A stretch of 64,000 bases of DNA, from NCBI GenBank assembly GCA_046349435.1, contig JAXMCI010000001.1:62001-126000 (forward strand), read 5' to 3'. Both the position numbers and the translations under genes were made by a program. This DNA comes from JAXMCI01 sp046349435. GTDB taxonomy: Bacteria; Pseudomonadota; Alphaproteobacteria; Dongiales; Dongiaceae. The notes under the pieces are model-generated. The model did not search any database and had not been told where the DNA came from. It was given only the letters and a program-made list of their open reading frames with translations. Shown here piece by piece: positions 8,572 to 16,528 of the stretch (the stretch's first letter is position 1; the number at the start of each line of letters is the position of its first letter).

Positions 8572-9303
8572 CTAACTCCATACACGATAAATAAACCTAG
8601 CATATGACTCCCCCGCAACATGCTCGAGCGCGTTCTGCAATTCCAAAGGATCATACAGTGGGTCCAATTTCATTCTCTGCGCCATTTTTGGAAGTAATTG
8701 CTGCACCATCTTCTGCTGTTCCTTCATTTCTATGTCATTGCTAGCCGGTGGATTACTCGATTCATAGTGGAGCGTCTCTATAAATACAATTATCTCATAC
8801 GCCCCTCGAAGCCCACTCCGCCGCAGAGAGGGTAGGTCGTCTTTGAAGTATCGCCACGCGAGTCCCTCGTTGACGCACTCCATTATCAAGTCGAAAGTAA
8901 GATTGCTGCGCATACACAGGAGAATCGGATCTACGCTTGTCAGTTGTTGGATTGAAGTCACTCCTTCCTGGGCTAGGGCAGCAGCGATAGCCGGACTGAC
9001 ACCCGTCAACTTAACCAACTCGGTGGGGCCGTCATCCGTGTGCTCCAGGCCCAGAGACTTATCCGCGAGATGCCGCAACATCTGTGAAATAGAATCTATC
9101 GGAAAGGCACCCATCGCAAAGGAAACGAAGGGGCCGATCTGTGCATTCGCCAGAGAAGATACCGAATAGCCGAGAGGTGCCGCGATCGTAGGTCTTAGAC
9201 AATGCCAATATAAATCACTGGGGAGGCAGTCGCGTCGCCTAGTACGACCGATTAAGTCGCTACTTATCCACATGTGCTGGCCGAGCAGCGAGCGCTGTGC
9301 CAA
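8572..9303 (-). CDS. Membrane-associated hypothetical protein with helix-hairpin-helix-like C-terminal region (possibly 5'-truncated)
   Basis: This 243-codon frame lies in the AT-rich island. Residues of about 38-85 form a hydrophobic segment (LRPTIAAPLGYSVSS through FVSFAMGAF) that looks like membrane helices. Residues of about 95-175 resemble a helix-hairpin-helix-like repeat (LTGVSPAIAAALAQEGV, then LTSVDPILLCM). The first about 35 residues are rich in Arg, Ser and Asp and do not look like a natural N-terminus, so the true gene may begin further upstream in another frame. I do not recognise a named function. The neighbouring 9543-9890 frame may be the lost N-terminal part or a separate gene. 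Confidence 0.55.
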   Translation of the reverse strand: MAQRSLLGQHMWISSDLIGRTRRRDCLPSDLYWHCLRPTIAAPLGYSVSSLANAQIGPFVSFAMGAFPIDSISQMLRHLADKSLGLEHTDDGPTELVKLTGVSPAIAAALAQEGVTSIQQLTSVDPILLCMRSNLTFDLIMECVNEGLAWRYFKDDLPSLRRSGLRGAYEIIVFIETLHYESSNPPASNDIEMKEQQKMVQQLLPKMAQRMKLDPLYDPLELQNALEHVAGESYARFIYRVWS

Positions 9304-9542
9304 AAATCAAGGCGAATACCCGAGTGGAGCGCTTGCCCGGCCTCGCCATTCGACGAACAGGCTGCAGCGAAGCAGACGCACTCAAGGTAACCAATAGGAA
9401 GCAAGGCTACAGATACCGATACGTGATCCGCCTGACTGATTGTCGTAGAATCCGTCAAACTTGCATCTCAGTTCGGCGGTTATCGCATCGATCTCTCTGG
9501 TCTCTTTGGAGAACGCAGATTTACCTAGATGCGCCAATTCCT

Positions 9543-9890
9543 TTAGCTCCGGGACGCCGCTCCAAAACGCTGATCAAAATAGAGGCATATTGCCTGCGCA
9601 GAGAGAAATATCCGATCTTTTCTCCCCAACGGAAATCGTCTACCTCTCACAAGGAAAATATATGGCAGCACCAATGGAACTGCCGAGATTAGTACAACTA
9701 TGGTCCAATGAATATATAGCGCTGGATTACTTTCTAATATCACTTTCTGACCGGAGTCTTCTATAATTTTGATCATCAGCGGATCACATGTCACAACTCC
9801 TTCACACATTGCATGCGCGTGCGGAGTGAGCAGCATCAATAACAAGCATCTACCGCAATGCCAATACAATATTTTTAGCAATCTGAGCAA
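9543..9890 (-). CDS. Small exported or membrane hypothetical protein, possibly the N-terminal fragment of the adjacent gene
   Basis: This 115-codon frame uses a TTG start. Residues 9-27 form a hydrophobic signal-like segment ending AHA, followed by a Cys pair (CEGVVTC) typical of an exported domain. A clear transmembrane helix follows at about residues 60-83 (IVVLISAVPLVLPYIFLV), with basic residues after it. The frame stops at 9543. In the +2 frame, codons continue open for about 55 residues beyond it, suggesting a frameshifted longer gene running toward 9303. Composition is AT-rich like the island. Function is unknown. Confidence 0.4.
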   Translation of the reverse strand: MLRLLKILYWHCGRCLLLMLLTPHAHAMCEGVVTCDPLMIKIIEDSGQKVILESNPALYIHWTIVVLISAVPLVLPYIFLVRGRRFPLGRKDRIFLSAQAICLYFDQRFGAASRS

Positions 9891-9898
9891 GCTCAGAT
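9881..9898. repeat. Perfect 8-bp inverted repeat with 2-base centre
   Basis: ATCTGAGC-AA-GCTCAGAT lies at the 5' end of the 9543-9890 minus-strand frame. It could be an operator or an mRNA hairpin over the TTG start, or chance in AT-rich DNA. Confidence 0.35.
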
Positions 9899-10049
9899 GC
9901 GCTAATCTCGGAACCAGACGGATGGGCGCCAGATTACAAGGTTCTCTTTATTGGCCGCTAATCGCGTGGCATCGCCGCGCAGCTCTACCGGCTTCACCGT
10001 AGTGCCCGCCAGAGATCACAGTTGCGTCTCGAAATTTGGCTCGGAAGAC

Positions 10050-10241
10050 CTACGCACTTCCAAGCCCGATCACCGGCCGTTCAATGTCTCGCACAGTGCG
10101 TGAGGATGTCTGACTGTCAGAGTAAGCTGCCCATTGGGCCAATGCCAGCATCACAATGCGCAGTGAAATACAGACGATTGCGACAGAGGCGGACAGGTGG
10201 GGAAGTAGGTAAGTAAATAAGAGAGCGCTCAATACCTGCAT
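10050..10241 (-). CDS. Possible small membrane protein, 63 residues
   Basis: This frame begins at ATG 10241 and has one strongly hydrophobic stretch (residues about 3-38, LSALLFTYLLPHLS through LAQWAAY) followed by a polar tail. No good Shine-Dalgarno is visible upstream, and the frame lies in the AT-rich island where random hydrophobic frames are common. It is reported only as a candidate. Confidence 0.2.
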   Translation of the reverse strand: MQVLSALLFTYLLPHLSASVAIVCISLRIVMLALAQWAAYSDSQTSSRTVRDIERPVIGLGSA

Positions 10242-10345
10242 GTCAATCGTGATTTCAGTTTTGCGGCCTATGTCGAGTTCTATTTAATATTGGCTTAAGG
10301 TTTATCTCTTCATTTCTCCGAGTGACGAGCTCTTCTTGTCTGCGC

Positions 10346-11191
10346 TTAGAGCTGCGAGAAATACTCGTACACCGCCTCCCCCACCCGCCCCACGAACACC
10401 GCATTCTCGTTCTCCGGGTTGAAGCTCAAATCCCGGCCATCACGCGTGAACGCCACGGCGACCAGCGTCCGCTTCGGCAGCATCAGCAGCGCGGCGTCAC
10501 ACCGCACGCCCATGTAGAACCCCGTCTTGTTCGCGACCCGCAGCGCCTGTGCGGCCTTCAGCTCCCGGGCATAGGGGTTGTACGGCAGGTACCTCGGCAG
10601 CAGGTCGAGGTACTGCTGCCGCTCCATGATGTCGATCACCGCGTCGGAGGTGGCGCGGTCGACGAAGCGGCCTTCCGCCACCTGCTGCAGCGCAATCCCG
10701 AACTCCCGCGCCGTGCCGACCGCGAAGCGGCGGACGTCATCGCCGATCGCCTCGAAATCGACTTTGTTGTGCAGGACGGTGCCGGTCAGGCCCATGCCGC
10801 GGATCGTGGCGTTGATCGCCTCGCGGCCGAGCAGGTCGACCAGCATGTTGGTCGCCGTGTTGTCGCTGAGCGCGATCATCAGCACGGCGACGTCGCGCAG
10901 CGGCAGCTCGATGCCGGCGCTCAGGTCCTTGAGGATGCCGGAGCCGCCGGCCTGCTGGTTGGCGCGGACCGGGATGCGGCTCTCCAGCCGGAACTCGCCG
11001 GCCGCCACCCGGCGCATCAGCTCGAGCAGGATGAAAAACTTGATGCAGCTCGCCGTCGGCACCACCGCGTCGGGGTCGCGCAGGATCGTCTCGCCCGAGG
11101 CGAGGTCGCGGACATAGAGCGACAGCTTGCCGCTGAAGCCCTCGCTCAGCTGGTCGATGCGCCGCTCCAGCGCGGCCTTGTCGCTCGTCAT
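10346..11191 (-). CDS. Class A beta-lactamase-fold serine hydrolase without signal peptide
   Basis: This 281-residue protein has the penicillin-recognising enzyme motifs. They are S48-x-x-K51 (SCIK), S109-D110-N111 and K222-T223-G224. An omega-loop glutamate equivalent to class A Glu166 is not clear. It begins MTSDKAALERR with no secretion signal, so it is probably cytosolic and unlikely to be a normal resistance enzyme. It is divergent from a ribose-type importer followed by a D-aminoacylase, which suggests an amide or ester hydrolase acting on an imported compound. A true beta-lactamase with an unusual N-terminus remains possible. Confidence 0.8.
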   Translation of the reverse strand: MTSDKAALERRIDQLSEGFSGKLSLYVRDLASGETILRDPDAVVPTASCIKFFILLELMRRVAAGEFRLESRIPVRANQQAGGSGILKDLSAGIELPLRDVAVLMIALSDNTATNMLVDLLGREAINATIRGMGLTGTVLHNKVDFEAIGDDVRRFAVGTAREFGIALQQVAEGRFVDRATSDAVIDIMERQQYLDLLPRYLPYNPYARELKAAQALRVANKTGFYMGVRCDAALLMLPKRTLVAVAFTRDGRDLSFNPENENAVFVGRVGEAVYEYFSQL

Positions 11192-11283
11192 GGCTCGCCC
11201 CTCCTGCTCGTGATCGCGTCCGGCCGGGGACCCGGTCCAACAGGCTTTACGTCCCAGGCCGCCCTCATGCTAGGCTGCATGCA

Positions 11284-11298
11284 CCGTTGCAGCAACGG
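11284..11298. promoter_or_regulatory. 15-bp palindrome, candidate operator for the divergent importer/hydrolase genes
   Basis: CCGTTGC-A-GCAACGG is a perfect inverted repeat with a one-base centre, lying 15 bases before the importer ATPase start in the 122-base divergent gap. Its position over the likely 5' leader suits repressor binding, but no regulator gene is adjacent. Confidence 0.35.
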
Positions 11299-11313
11299 GG
11301 GTCCCTCGCGCGC

Positions 11314-12819
11314 ATGTCCACCCCTCCCCTTCTTGCCATTGCCGGCCTCGCCAAGAGCTACGGCTCGAACCGCGTGCTGCAGGGCGTCGACTTCACGCTG
11401 CACCGCGGCGAGTCGGTGGCCGTCATCGGCGAGAACGGCGCGGGCAAGTCGACCTTTGCCAAGATCCTGACCGGCGTGATCCGGCCCGATGCCGGCACCA
11501 TCCGCCTCGACGGCGCGCCGGTGACGCTGGGCTCGCCGCGCGAGGCGATCCGGCACGGCATCGCGCTGATCCCGCAGGAGCTCGCCTACGTGCCGCACCT
11601 GACGGTGGCGGAGAACATACTCCTCGGCCAGCTGCCCGCCTGGCACGGGCTGACCTCGCGGCGGCTGTGGCTGGCCCGCGCCCGCGAGCATTGCCGCCGG
11701 CTCGGCATCCCGCTCGACGTGCGGCGCACCATGGCGATGCTCAAGCTCGCCGACCGCCAGATCGTCGAGATCGTCAAGGCGCTGTCCAGGCGGGCCCGGC
11801 TGATCGTGCTCGACGAGCCGACCGCCTCGCTCAGCGAGCAGGAGAGCCGCACCCTCTTCGCCATCCTCGGCCGCCTCACCGCCGAGGGCGTCGGCGTCAT
11901 CTACATCTCGCACCGGATGGACGAGGTCTACCGCTTCAGCCACCGCGTCGTGGTCTTCCGCAACGGCGAGCTGGTCGCCTCGGTGCGGCCGGCCGACACC
12001 ACGCCGGCCCAGCTCATCGCCCACATGCTGGGCCAGGAGAAGGAAGCCTTCGCCCATGCGGGCGCCGCCGCCGCCGGCCGGCCGGCGATGGAGCTGCGCG
12101 GCTGGCGGCGGCCCGGCCTGCCGCCGCTCGACGATGTCAGCCTGTCGCTGGCATCCGGCGAGATCGTCGGCCTCTACGGGCTGCGCGGCTCCGGCGCCGA
12201 GCTGGTCGCCGAGGGCCTGGCCGGGCTCCGGCCGGACATCGGCGGCGAGGTCGTGGTCGATGGGCGGGCGCGCCGGGTCTTCCCGAGCCCGCTGGCGGCG
12301 CGCCGCGCCGAGGTCGCCTACGTGCCGCCGGAGCGCAAGCGCGACGGCCTCGTGCTGATGCTGCCGATCCGCGACAACCTCGTGCTGCTGATCCTGCGCC
12401 AGCTCGCCCGCTGGGGCGTCATCCGCCGCGGCCGCGAGCAGGCGCGGGCGGCCGCGCTCGCGGGCAAGTTCGACGTGCGCTATGCGCGGCTCGGCCAGAA
12501 GGTCGGCCAGCTCAGCGGCGGCAACCAGCAGAAGGTCCTGCTGGCCAGCCGCATGGCGGTCGAGCCGCGGCTGCTGGTGCTGCAGGAGCCGACCCGCGGC
12601 GTCGATGTCGGGGCCCGGGTCGAGATCCACCGCTTCCTCGCCGAGATCGCCGACCGCGGCTGCGCCGTGCTGATGGTCACCGCCGACCTCGAGGAGGCGG
12701 TGGCGGTCAGCCACCGGCTGCTGGTGATGCGCGACGGCAGGCTGGCGGGCGAGCTCAGCGGCGCGGCCAAGACGCAGGCGCGCGCCGTGGCGCTCGCCGC
12801 CGGGAGCGAAGCGGCATGA
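11314..12819 (+). CDS. Ribose-type (CUT2) ABC importer, duplicated ATP-binding protein
   Basis: This 501-residue protein has two fused ATPase domains, as in RbsA/MglA. The N-terminal half has Walker A GENGAGKST and Walker B LIVLDEP. The C-terminal half has a degenerate P-loop (GLRGSGAEL) and the signature LSGGNQQKV. Such asymmetry is usual for CUT2 systems. ATG 11314 is used; an in-frame TTG at 11287 lies inside the palindrome region and is unlikely. The stop overlaps the permease ATG as ATGA. It energises import of the ligand bound by the protein at 13871-15007. Confidence 0.93.
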   Translation: MSTPPLLAIAGLAKSYGSNRVLQGVDFTLHRGESVAVIGENGAGKSTFAKILTGVIRPDAGTIRLDGAPVTLGSPREAIRHGIALIPQELAYVPHLTVAENILLGQLPAWHGLTSRRLWLARAREHCRRLGIPLDVRRTMAMLKLADRQIVEIVKALSRRARLIVLDEPTASLSEQESRTLFAILGRLTAEGVGVIYISHRMDEVYRFSHRVVVFRNGELVASVRPADTTPAQLIAHMLGQEKEAFAHAGAAAAGRPAMELRGWRRPGLPPLDDVSLSLASGEIVGLYGLRGSGAELVAEGLAGLRPDIGGEVVVDGRARRVFPSPLAARRAEVAYVPPERKRDGLVLMLPIRDNLVLLILRQLARWGVIRRGREQARAAALAGKFDVRYARLGQKVGQLSGGNQQKVLLASRMAVEPRLLVLQEPTRGVDVGARVEIHRFLAEIADRGCAVLMVTADLEEAVAVSHRLLVMRDGRLAGELSGAAKTQARAVALAAGSEAA

Positions 12820-13835
12820 ACGACGCCCTCCCCGACCGCCCGCCCCCCCAGACGACCGCCGCCGCGCCGGCGCGCAGCGCCGGCCGCGAGCGGATGATGC
12901 GGATCGGCCTCCAGGCGCTCGGCATCGGCACCTTCTACCTCTTCATCCTGGTCTTCTTCTCGTTCGCGACGGAGTTCTTCCTCACCTACTCCAACGCGCT
13001 CAACATCCTGACCAACGTCAGCGTCATCGGCATCGTCGCGATCGGCCAGGCGCTGGCCGTCATCTCCGGCGGCTTCGACCTGTCGGTCAGCGGCGCGCTG
13101 CCGCTCGGCGCCGTGCTGTTCGCCCTCCTCACCAACGCCGGGCTGCCGGTGGCGGCGGCGATCGTCCTGGTCGTGCTGGCCGGCGCCTTCGTCGGGCTGA
13201 TCAACGGCCTGATCGTCACCAAGCTGCAGATCAACCCGCTGATCACCACGCTCGGCACTCTGTCGATCGGCGTCGGCCTCGCCTTCACGCTCTCGAGCGG
13301 CGTCACCATCCCCTTCTCGAACCTCGACGCCGGCGTGCTGGCCGACCAGACCTATGGCGGGCTCTCCTGGTACCTGATCGCCTTCGTGCTGCTGGCGGCG
13401 CTGGCCTTCCTGGTGCTGCGCTTCACCGTGTTCGGCCGGATGCTCTACGCCATCGGCGGCAATCGCGAGGCCGCCCGGCTGGCCGGCATGCGGGTCGACC
13501 TGGTGACCATCGCCGTCTACGTGCAGTGCGCCGCGCTGGCGAGCTTCGCCGGCGTCGTGGTGGCGAGCCAGCTGCTGGCCGGCTCCGCCACGGTCGGCAC
13601 CGACGCGGCGCTCTCCTCGATCGCCGCGGTGATCCTCGGCGGCGCCTCGCTCACCGGCGGCATCGGCGGCATTCCCGGCACGCTGATCGGCGTGCTGGTG
13701 CTCGGCACCATCGCCAACGGCATGGTGCTGCTGCAGGTGCCCGCCTTCTACCAGCAGATTGCGACCGGAGCCATCCTGCTGCTCGGGGTCGGCTTCGCGC
13801 GGCTGCGCGGCATCCTGTCCGGCGAGCAATCCTGA
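12816..13835 (+). CDS. Ribose-type ABC importer permease
   Basis: This 339-residue inner-membrane protein has about nine to ten hydrophobic helices and the RbsC-family segments GGFDLSVSGAL and GGNREAARLAG, the latter a cytoplasmic coupling loop. The glycine-rich GGASLTGGIGGIPGT near the C-terminus is also characteristic. The first about 30 residues are Pro/Ala/Arg-rich and cytoplasmic. Its start overlaps the ATPase stop, so the two are translationally coupled. Only one permease gene is present, consistent with a homodimeric channel. Confidence 0.93.
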   Translation: MNDALPDRPPPQTTAAAPARSAGRERMMRIGLQALGIGTFYLFILVFFSFATEFFLTYSNALNILTNVSVIGIVAIGQALAVISGGFDLSVSGALPLGAVLFALLTNAGLPVAAAIVLVVLAGAFVGLINGLIVTKLQINPLITTLGTLSIGVGLAFTLSSGVTIPFSNLDAGVLADQTYGGLSWYLIAFVLLAALAFLVLRFTVFGRMLYAIGGNREAARLAGMRVDLVTIAVYVQCAALASFAGVVVASQLLAGSATVGTDAALSSIAAVILGGASLTGGIGGIPGTLIGVLVLGTIANGMVLLQVPAFYQQIATGAILLLGVGFARLRGILSGEQS

Positions 13836-13870
13836 CGAGGCGCCGGACCCAACCCGAGGGAGTGAACGAG

Positions 13871-15007
13871 ATGAGCGAGCACAGCGGTCCCGACATGCTG
13901 GTCGGAGGCGTCTCCCGGCGGACCCTGCTGCAGGGAATGGCCGCGCTGGGCGCGGCCGCGATGCTGCCGGGCGGCCCGGCCGGCGCGGCCGACAAGCAGT
14001 ACTTCTTCGATTTCGCCAACATCCTGGAGTCGGGCGAGCTCTTCAAGCAGTTCGGCGACGGGCTGGAAGGGGCCGCCAAGGTCGCCGGCATCAAGCTGAA
14101 GCGCTACAACAACAACAACGACGGGCCGACCACCATCAACAACGCCCGGCTGATGATCCAGGACCGACCCGACGTCATCCTGGAATACACCGGCGTCGAG
14201 GGCATCGGCGCCGCCCTCAAGAAGATGTACGACGACGCCAAGATCCCGTTCGTCGCCATCAACATCCCGATCCCCGGCGGCCACTGGTTCAACCTGGTCA
14301 ACAAGGAGATCGGCACCGACACCGCCGCGATCGTCTCAGCGGCCGCCAAGGCCAAGGGCTGGAGCGCCGCCGACACCACGGTGCTGATCGTCCAGGGCTC
14401 GCAATACGGCGCCGAGGTCAATGACTGCGTGCGCTACTTCTACGTCAACGTCGCCAAGGCGATGCCGGGGATGGACCAGGTCGAGCCCTCGGCGATCACC
14501 GCGCTGACCACCACCATCGGCAAGTCGGGCATCCAGGTCGACGGCAAGGCGACCCTGGAGGCGAGCTACGCCGCGGTGAAGAACGCGCTGCAGACCCTGC
14601 CGCCCGACCGCCACATCCTGCTCTACTCGATCAACGACGATTCCGTGCTCGGCGCCTGGCGGGCGATCACCGAGTCGAAGCGCGAGCAGAACACGCTGGT
14701 CGCCGGGCTCGGCGGCTCGGTGGCGGCGCTGAAGGAGCTGCGGACCAATCCCCAGTGGATCGCCGAAGGCTCGATCTTCATCAGCCATTGGGGCCAGTAC
14801 GTGCTCGCCATGGGCGTCGCCATCATGCAGGGCGCCACCCTGCCGCCGCTCACCAAGTCGCCGCAGGCGGTGCTGACCAAGGACACCGTCGACAAGTACT
14901 ACGACGCCGACGGCAAGGTGAAGCTGCTGCCGCCGCTGGTCGCCGAGAACATGTACCTGAAGGACACCGGCGTGCTGCAGAAGTTCAACAACGTCGAGGG
15001 TCTCTAG
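13871..15007 (+). CDS. Ribose-type periplasmic solute-binding protein with Tat signal
   Basis: This 378-residue protein begins with a twin-arginine signal (SRRTLLQGMAALGAAAM) and a likely cleavage after GPAGAA, near residue 40. The mature part has the type 1 periplasmic fold (Peripla_BP_4-like), with DRPDVILEYTGVEG in the first lobe and later VLIVQGSQYGAEVND. The Asn-rich NNNNDGPTT is unusual. The ligand is unknown; neighbours (D-aminoacylase, lyase homologue, serine hydrolase) suggest something other than a plain sugar. It is followed by a strong hairpin before the next gene. Confidence 0.88.
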   Translation: MSEHSGPDMLVGGVSRRTLLQGMAALGAAAMLPGGPAGAADKQYFFDFANILESGELFKQFGDGLEGAAKVAGIKLKRYNNNNDGPTTINNARLMIQDRPDVILEYTGVEGIGAALKKMYDDAKIPFVAINIPIPGGHWFNLVNKEIGTDTAAIVSAAAKAKGWSAADTTVLIVQGSQYGAEVNDCVRYFYVNVAKAMPGMDQVEPSAITALTTTIGKSGIQVDGKATLEASYAAVKNALQTLPPDRHILLYSINDDSVLGAWRAITESKREQNTLVAGLGGSVAALKELRTNPQWIAEGSIFISHWGQYVLAMGVAIMQGATLPPLTKSPQAVLTKDTVDKYYDADGKVKLLPPLVAENMYLKDTGVLQKFNNVEGL

Positions 15008-15014
15008 CCCAGTC

Positions 15015-15043
15015 GGCGGCGGCCGCAGGACGTGGCCGCCGCC
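15015..15043 (+). terminator. Perfect 10-bp GC hairpin after the solute-binding-protein gene
   Basis: GGCGGCGGCC and GGCCGCCGCC are separated by a 9-base loop, starting 8 bases after the stop codon. There is no T-tract, so it more likely acts as an mRNA 3'-end stabiliser or partial attenuator than as a full terminator before the D-aminoacylase gene. Confidence 0.6.
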
Positions 15044-15075
15044 CGTCCTCCGTCTCCCGGCGAAAGGAAACCGAC

Positions 15076-16527
15076 GTGACCGATGGCGCGCCCCGCTCCT
15101 GCGACCTCATCATCCGCGGCGCCACCCTCTATGACGGCAGCGGCGCGCCCGGCTTCGTCGCCGACCTCGCCGTCGCCGGCGACCGCATCGCCGCCATCGG
15201 CGCGCTCGGCGGCACCGCGGCCGCGATCGAGGTCGACGGCCGCGGCCGGGCGCTGGCGCCGGGCTTCATCGACGTGCACACGCACGACGACAACGCCCTG
15301 CTGACCGATCCCGGCATGTGGTGCAAGGCCTCGCAGGGCGTGACCACCGTGGTCACCGGCAATTGCGGCATCAGCCTGGCGCCGCTGGTGCACGACCATC
15401 CCCCGCCGCCGCTCGACGTGCTGGCAGAGCGCGGCGGCTTCCGCTTCCCGGGCTTCCCCGACTATGTCAGGGCGCTCGAGGCGAGCCCGCCTTCGGTCAA
15501 CGCCGCGCTGATGGTCGGGCACTCCACCCTGCGGGTCGGCGCCATGGCCGACCTCGGGCGCGCGGCGACGCCGGCCGAGATCGCGACGATGCGGGCCGGC
15601 GTGCGCGAGGCGCTCGATTGCGGCGCGGTCGGCTTCAGCACCGGCCTCTTCTACCCCACCGGCAAGGCGGCGCCGCCGGACGAGGTCGCATCCCTGCTCG
15701 AGGAGCTCGCCGGCACCGGCGCGGTCTACACCACCCACATGCGCGACGAGGCCGACGGCGTCGAGGAGGCGCTGGAGGAGAGCTTCGCCACGGCGCGCAG
15801 CGCCGGCGTGCCGCTGATCATCTCGCACCACAAATGCATGGGCCGGCGCAATTTCGGCCGCTCGCCGGCGACCCTGGCGCGCATCGAGGCGGCGCGCCGG
15901 AAGCAAGCGGTGGCGATCGACGTCTACCCCTACGTCGCGGGCTCGACCGTGCTGCTGGAGCAGTTGATCGAGCAGTCGGCCCGCATCCTGGTGAGCTGGT
16001 CGGACCCGCATCCAGAGCTCGCCGGCCGCGAGCTCGCCGAGATCGCCGCGCTCTGGGGCGTCGGGGCGGCCGAGGCGATGCGCCGGCTGCAGCCCGGCGG
16101 CGGCATCTACTTCATGATGGACGAGGCCGACGTCGAGCGGATCATGGCCTGGCCCGACGCGATGATCGGCTCGGACGGGCTGCCGCGCGACCGCTTCCCG
16201 CATCCGCGGCTCTGGGGCACCTTCCCGCGCGTGCTCGGCCGCTACGTCCGCGAGCGCGGGCTGCTCACCCTGGCCGAGGCGGTCCGGCGCATGACCGGCC
16301 TGTCGGCCGAGCGCTTCGGCCTCGCCGACCGCGGCCGGCTCAGGTCCGGCGCCTTCGCCGACCTCGTGCTGTTCGACCCCGCCGCGATCGCCGACCGCGC
16401 CACCTTCGAGCAGCCGCAGCTTCCCTCGGCCGGGCTCGAGCTGGTGCTGGTCAACGGCCAGCCGGTGATGCGCGATGGCCGGGCGACCGGCGCGCGTCCC
16501 GGCCGGGTGCTCCGCCGGGCCGCCTGA
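15076..16527 (+). CDS. N-acyl-D-amino-acid deacylase (D-aminoacylase) family amidohydrolase
   Basis: This 483-residue cytosolic zinc amidohydrolase starts at GTG 15076 behind AAAGGAAA. Metal-site motifs are in order: H68-x-H70 (DVHTHDD), the family-specific Cys97 (TGNCGIS), SHHKC near residue 253, and a catalytic Asp in MIGSDGLPR around 366. The length matches D-aminoacylases, which release D-amino acids from N-acylated forms. It lies in the same direction as the importer genes, 68 bases after the binding protein. Substrate could equally be an N-carbamoyl or other acylated amine. Confidence 0.87.
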   Translation: MTDGAPRSCDLIIRGATLYDGSGAPGFVADLAVAGDRIAAIGALGGTAAAIEVDGRGRALAPGFIDVHTHDDNALLTDPGMWCKASQGVTTVVTGNCGISLAPLVHDHPPPPLDVLAERGGFRFPGFPDYVRALEASPPSVNAALMVGHSTLRVGAMADLGRAATPAEIATMRAGVREALDCGAVGFSTGLFYPTGKAAPPDEVASLLEELAGTGAVYTTHMRDEADGVEEALEESFATARSAGVPLIISHHKCMGRRNFGRSPATLARIEAARRKQAVAIDVYPYVAGSTVLLEQLIEQSARILVSWSDPHPELAGRELAEIAALWGVGAAEAMRRLQPGGGIYFMMDEADVERIMAWPDAMIGSDGLPRDRFPHPRLWGTFPRVLGRYVRERGLLTLAEAVRRMTGLSAERFGLADRGRLRSGAFADLVLFDPAAIADRATFEQPQLPSAGLELVLVNGQPVMRDGRATGARPGRVLRRAA

Positions 16528-16528
16528 C

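Larger units (their letters stand above)
8529..10345. other. AT-rich island with degenerate or foreign coding content
   Basis: Between the HyuB stop and the beta-lactamase-like gene, base composition falls to roughly 45-50% GC by eye, against about 70% on both sides. The change is sharp on the left at about 8570 and on the right at about 10340. Stop codons are frequent in most frames. Only three minus-strand frames show protein-like features (8572-9303, 9543-9890, 10050-10241). I found no integrase, transposase, tRNA or matching terminal repeats, so the mode of arrival is unknown. Confidence 0.75.

Noticed and set aside
9264..9458. 64-codon minus-strand frame next to the 8572-9303 gene
   Set aside because: It could be part of a broken gene but overlaps other frames and shows only one weak hydrophobic stretch.
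9200..9869. Near-identical 14-base strings (CAATGCCAATATAA at 9200 and CAATGCCAATACAA at 9856), with a further CAATGCCA at 10140
   Set aside because: Short, differ by one base, and lie inside coding-like frames as YWHC; too little to call a repeat family.
9297..10216. Several plus-strand frames of 64-131 codons in the AT-rich island
   Set aside because: They have no signal, membrane or family motifs, poor ribosome sites and overlap the better minus-strand candidates.
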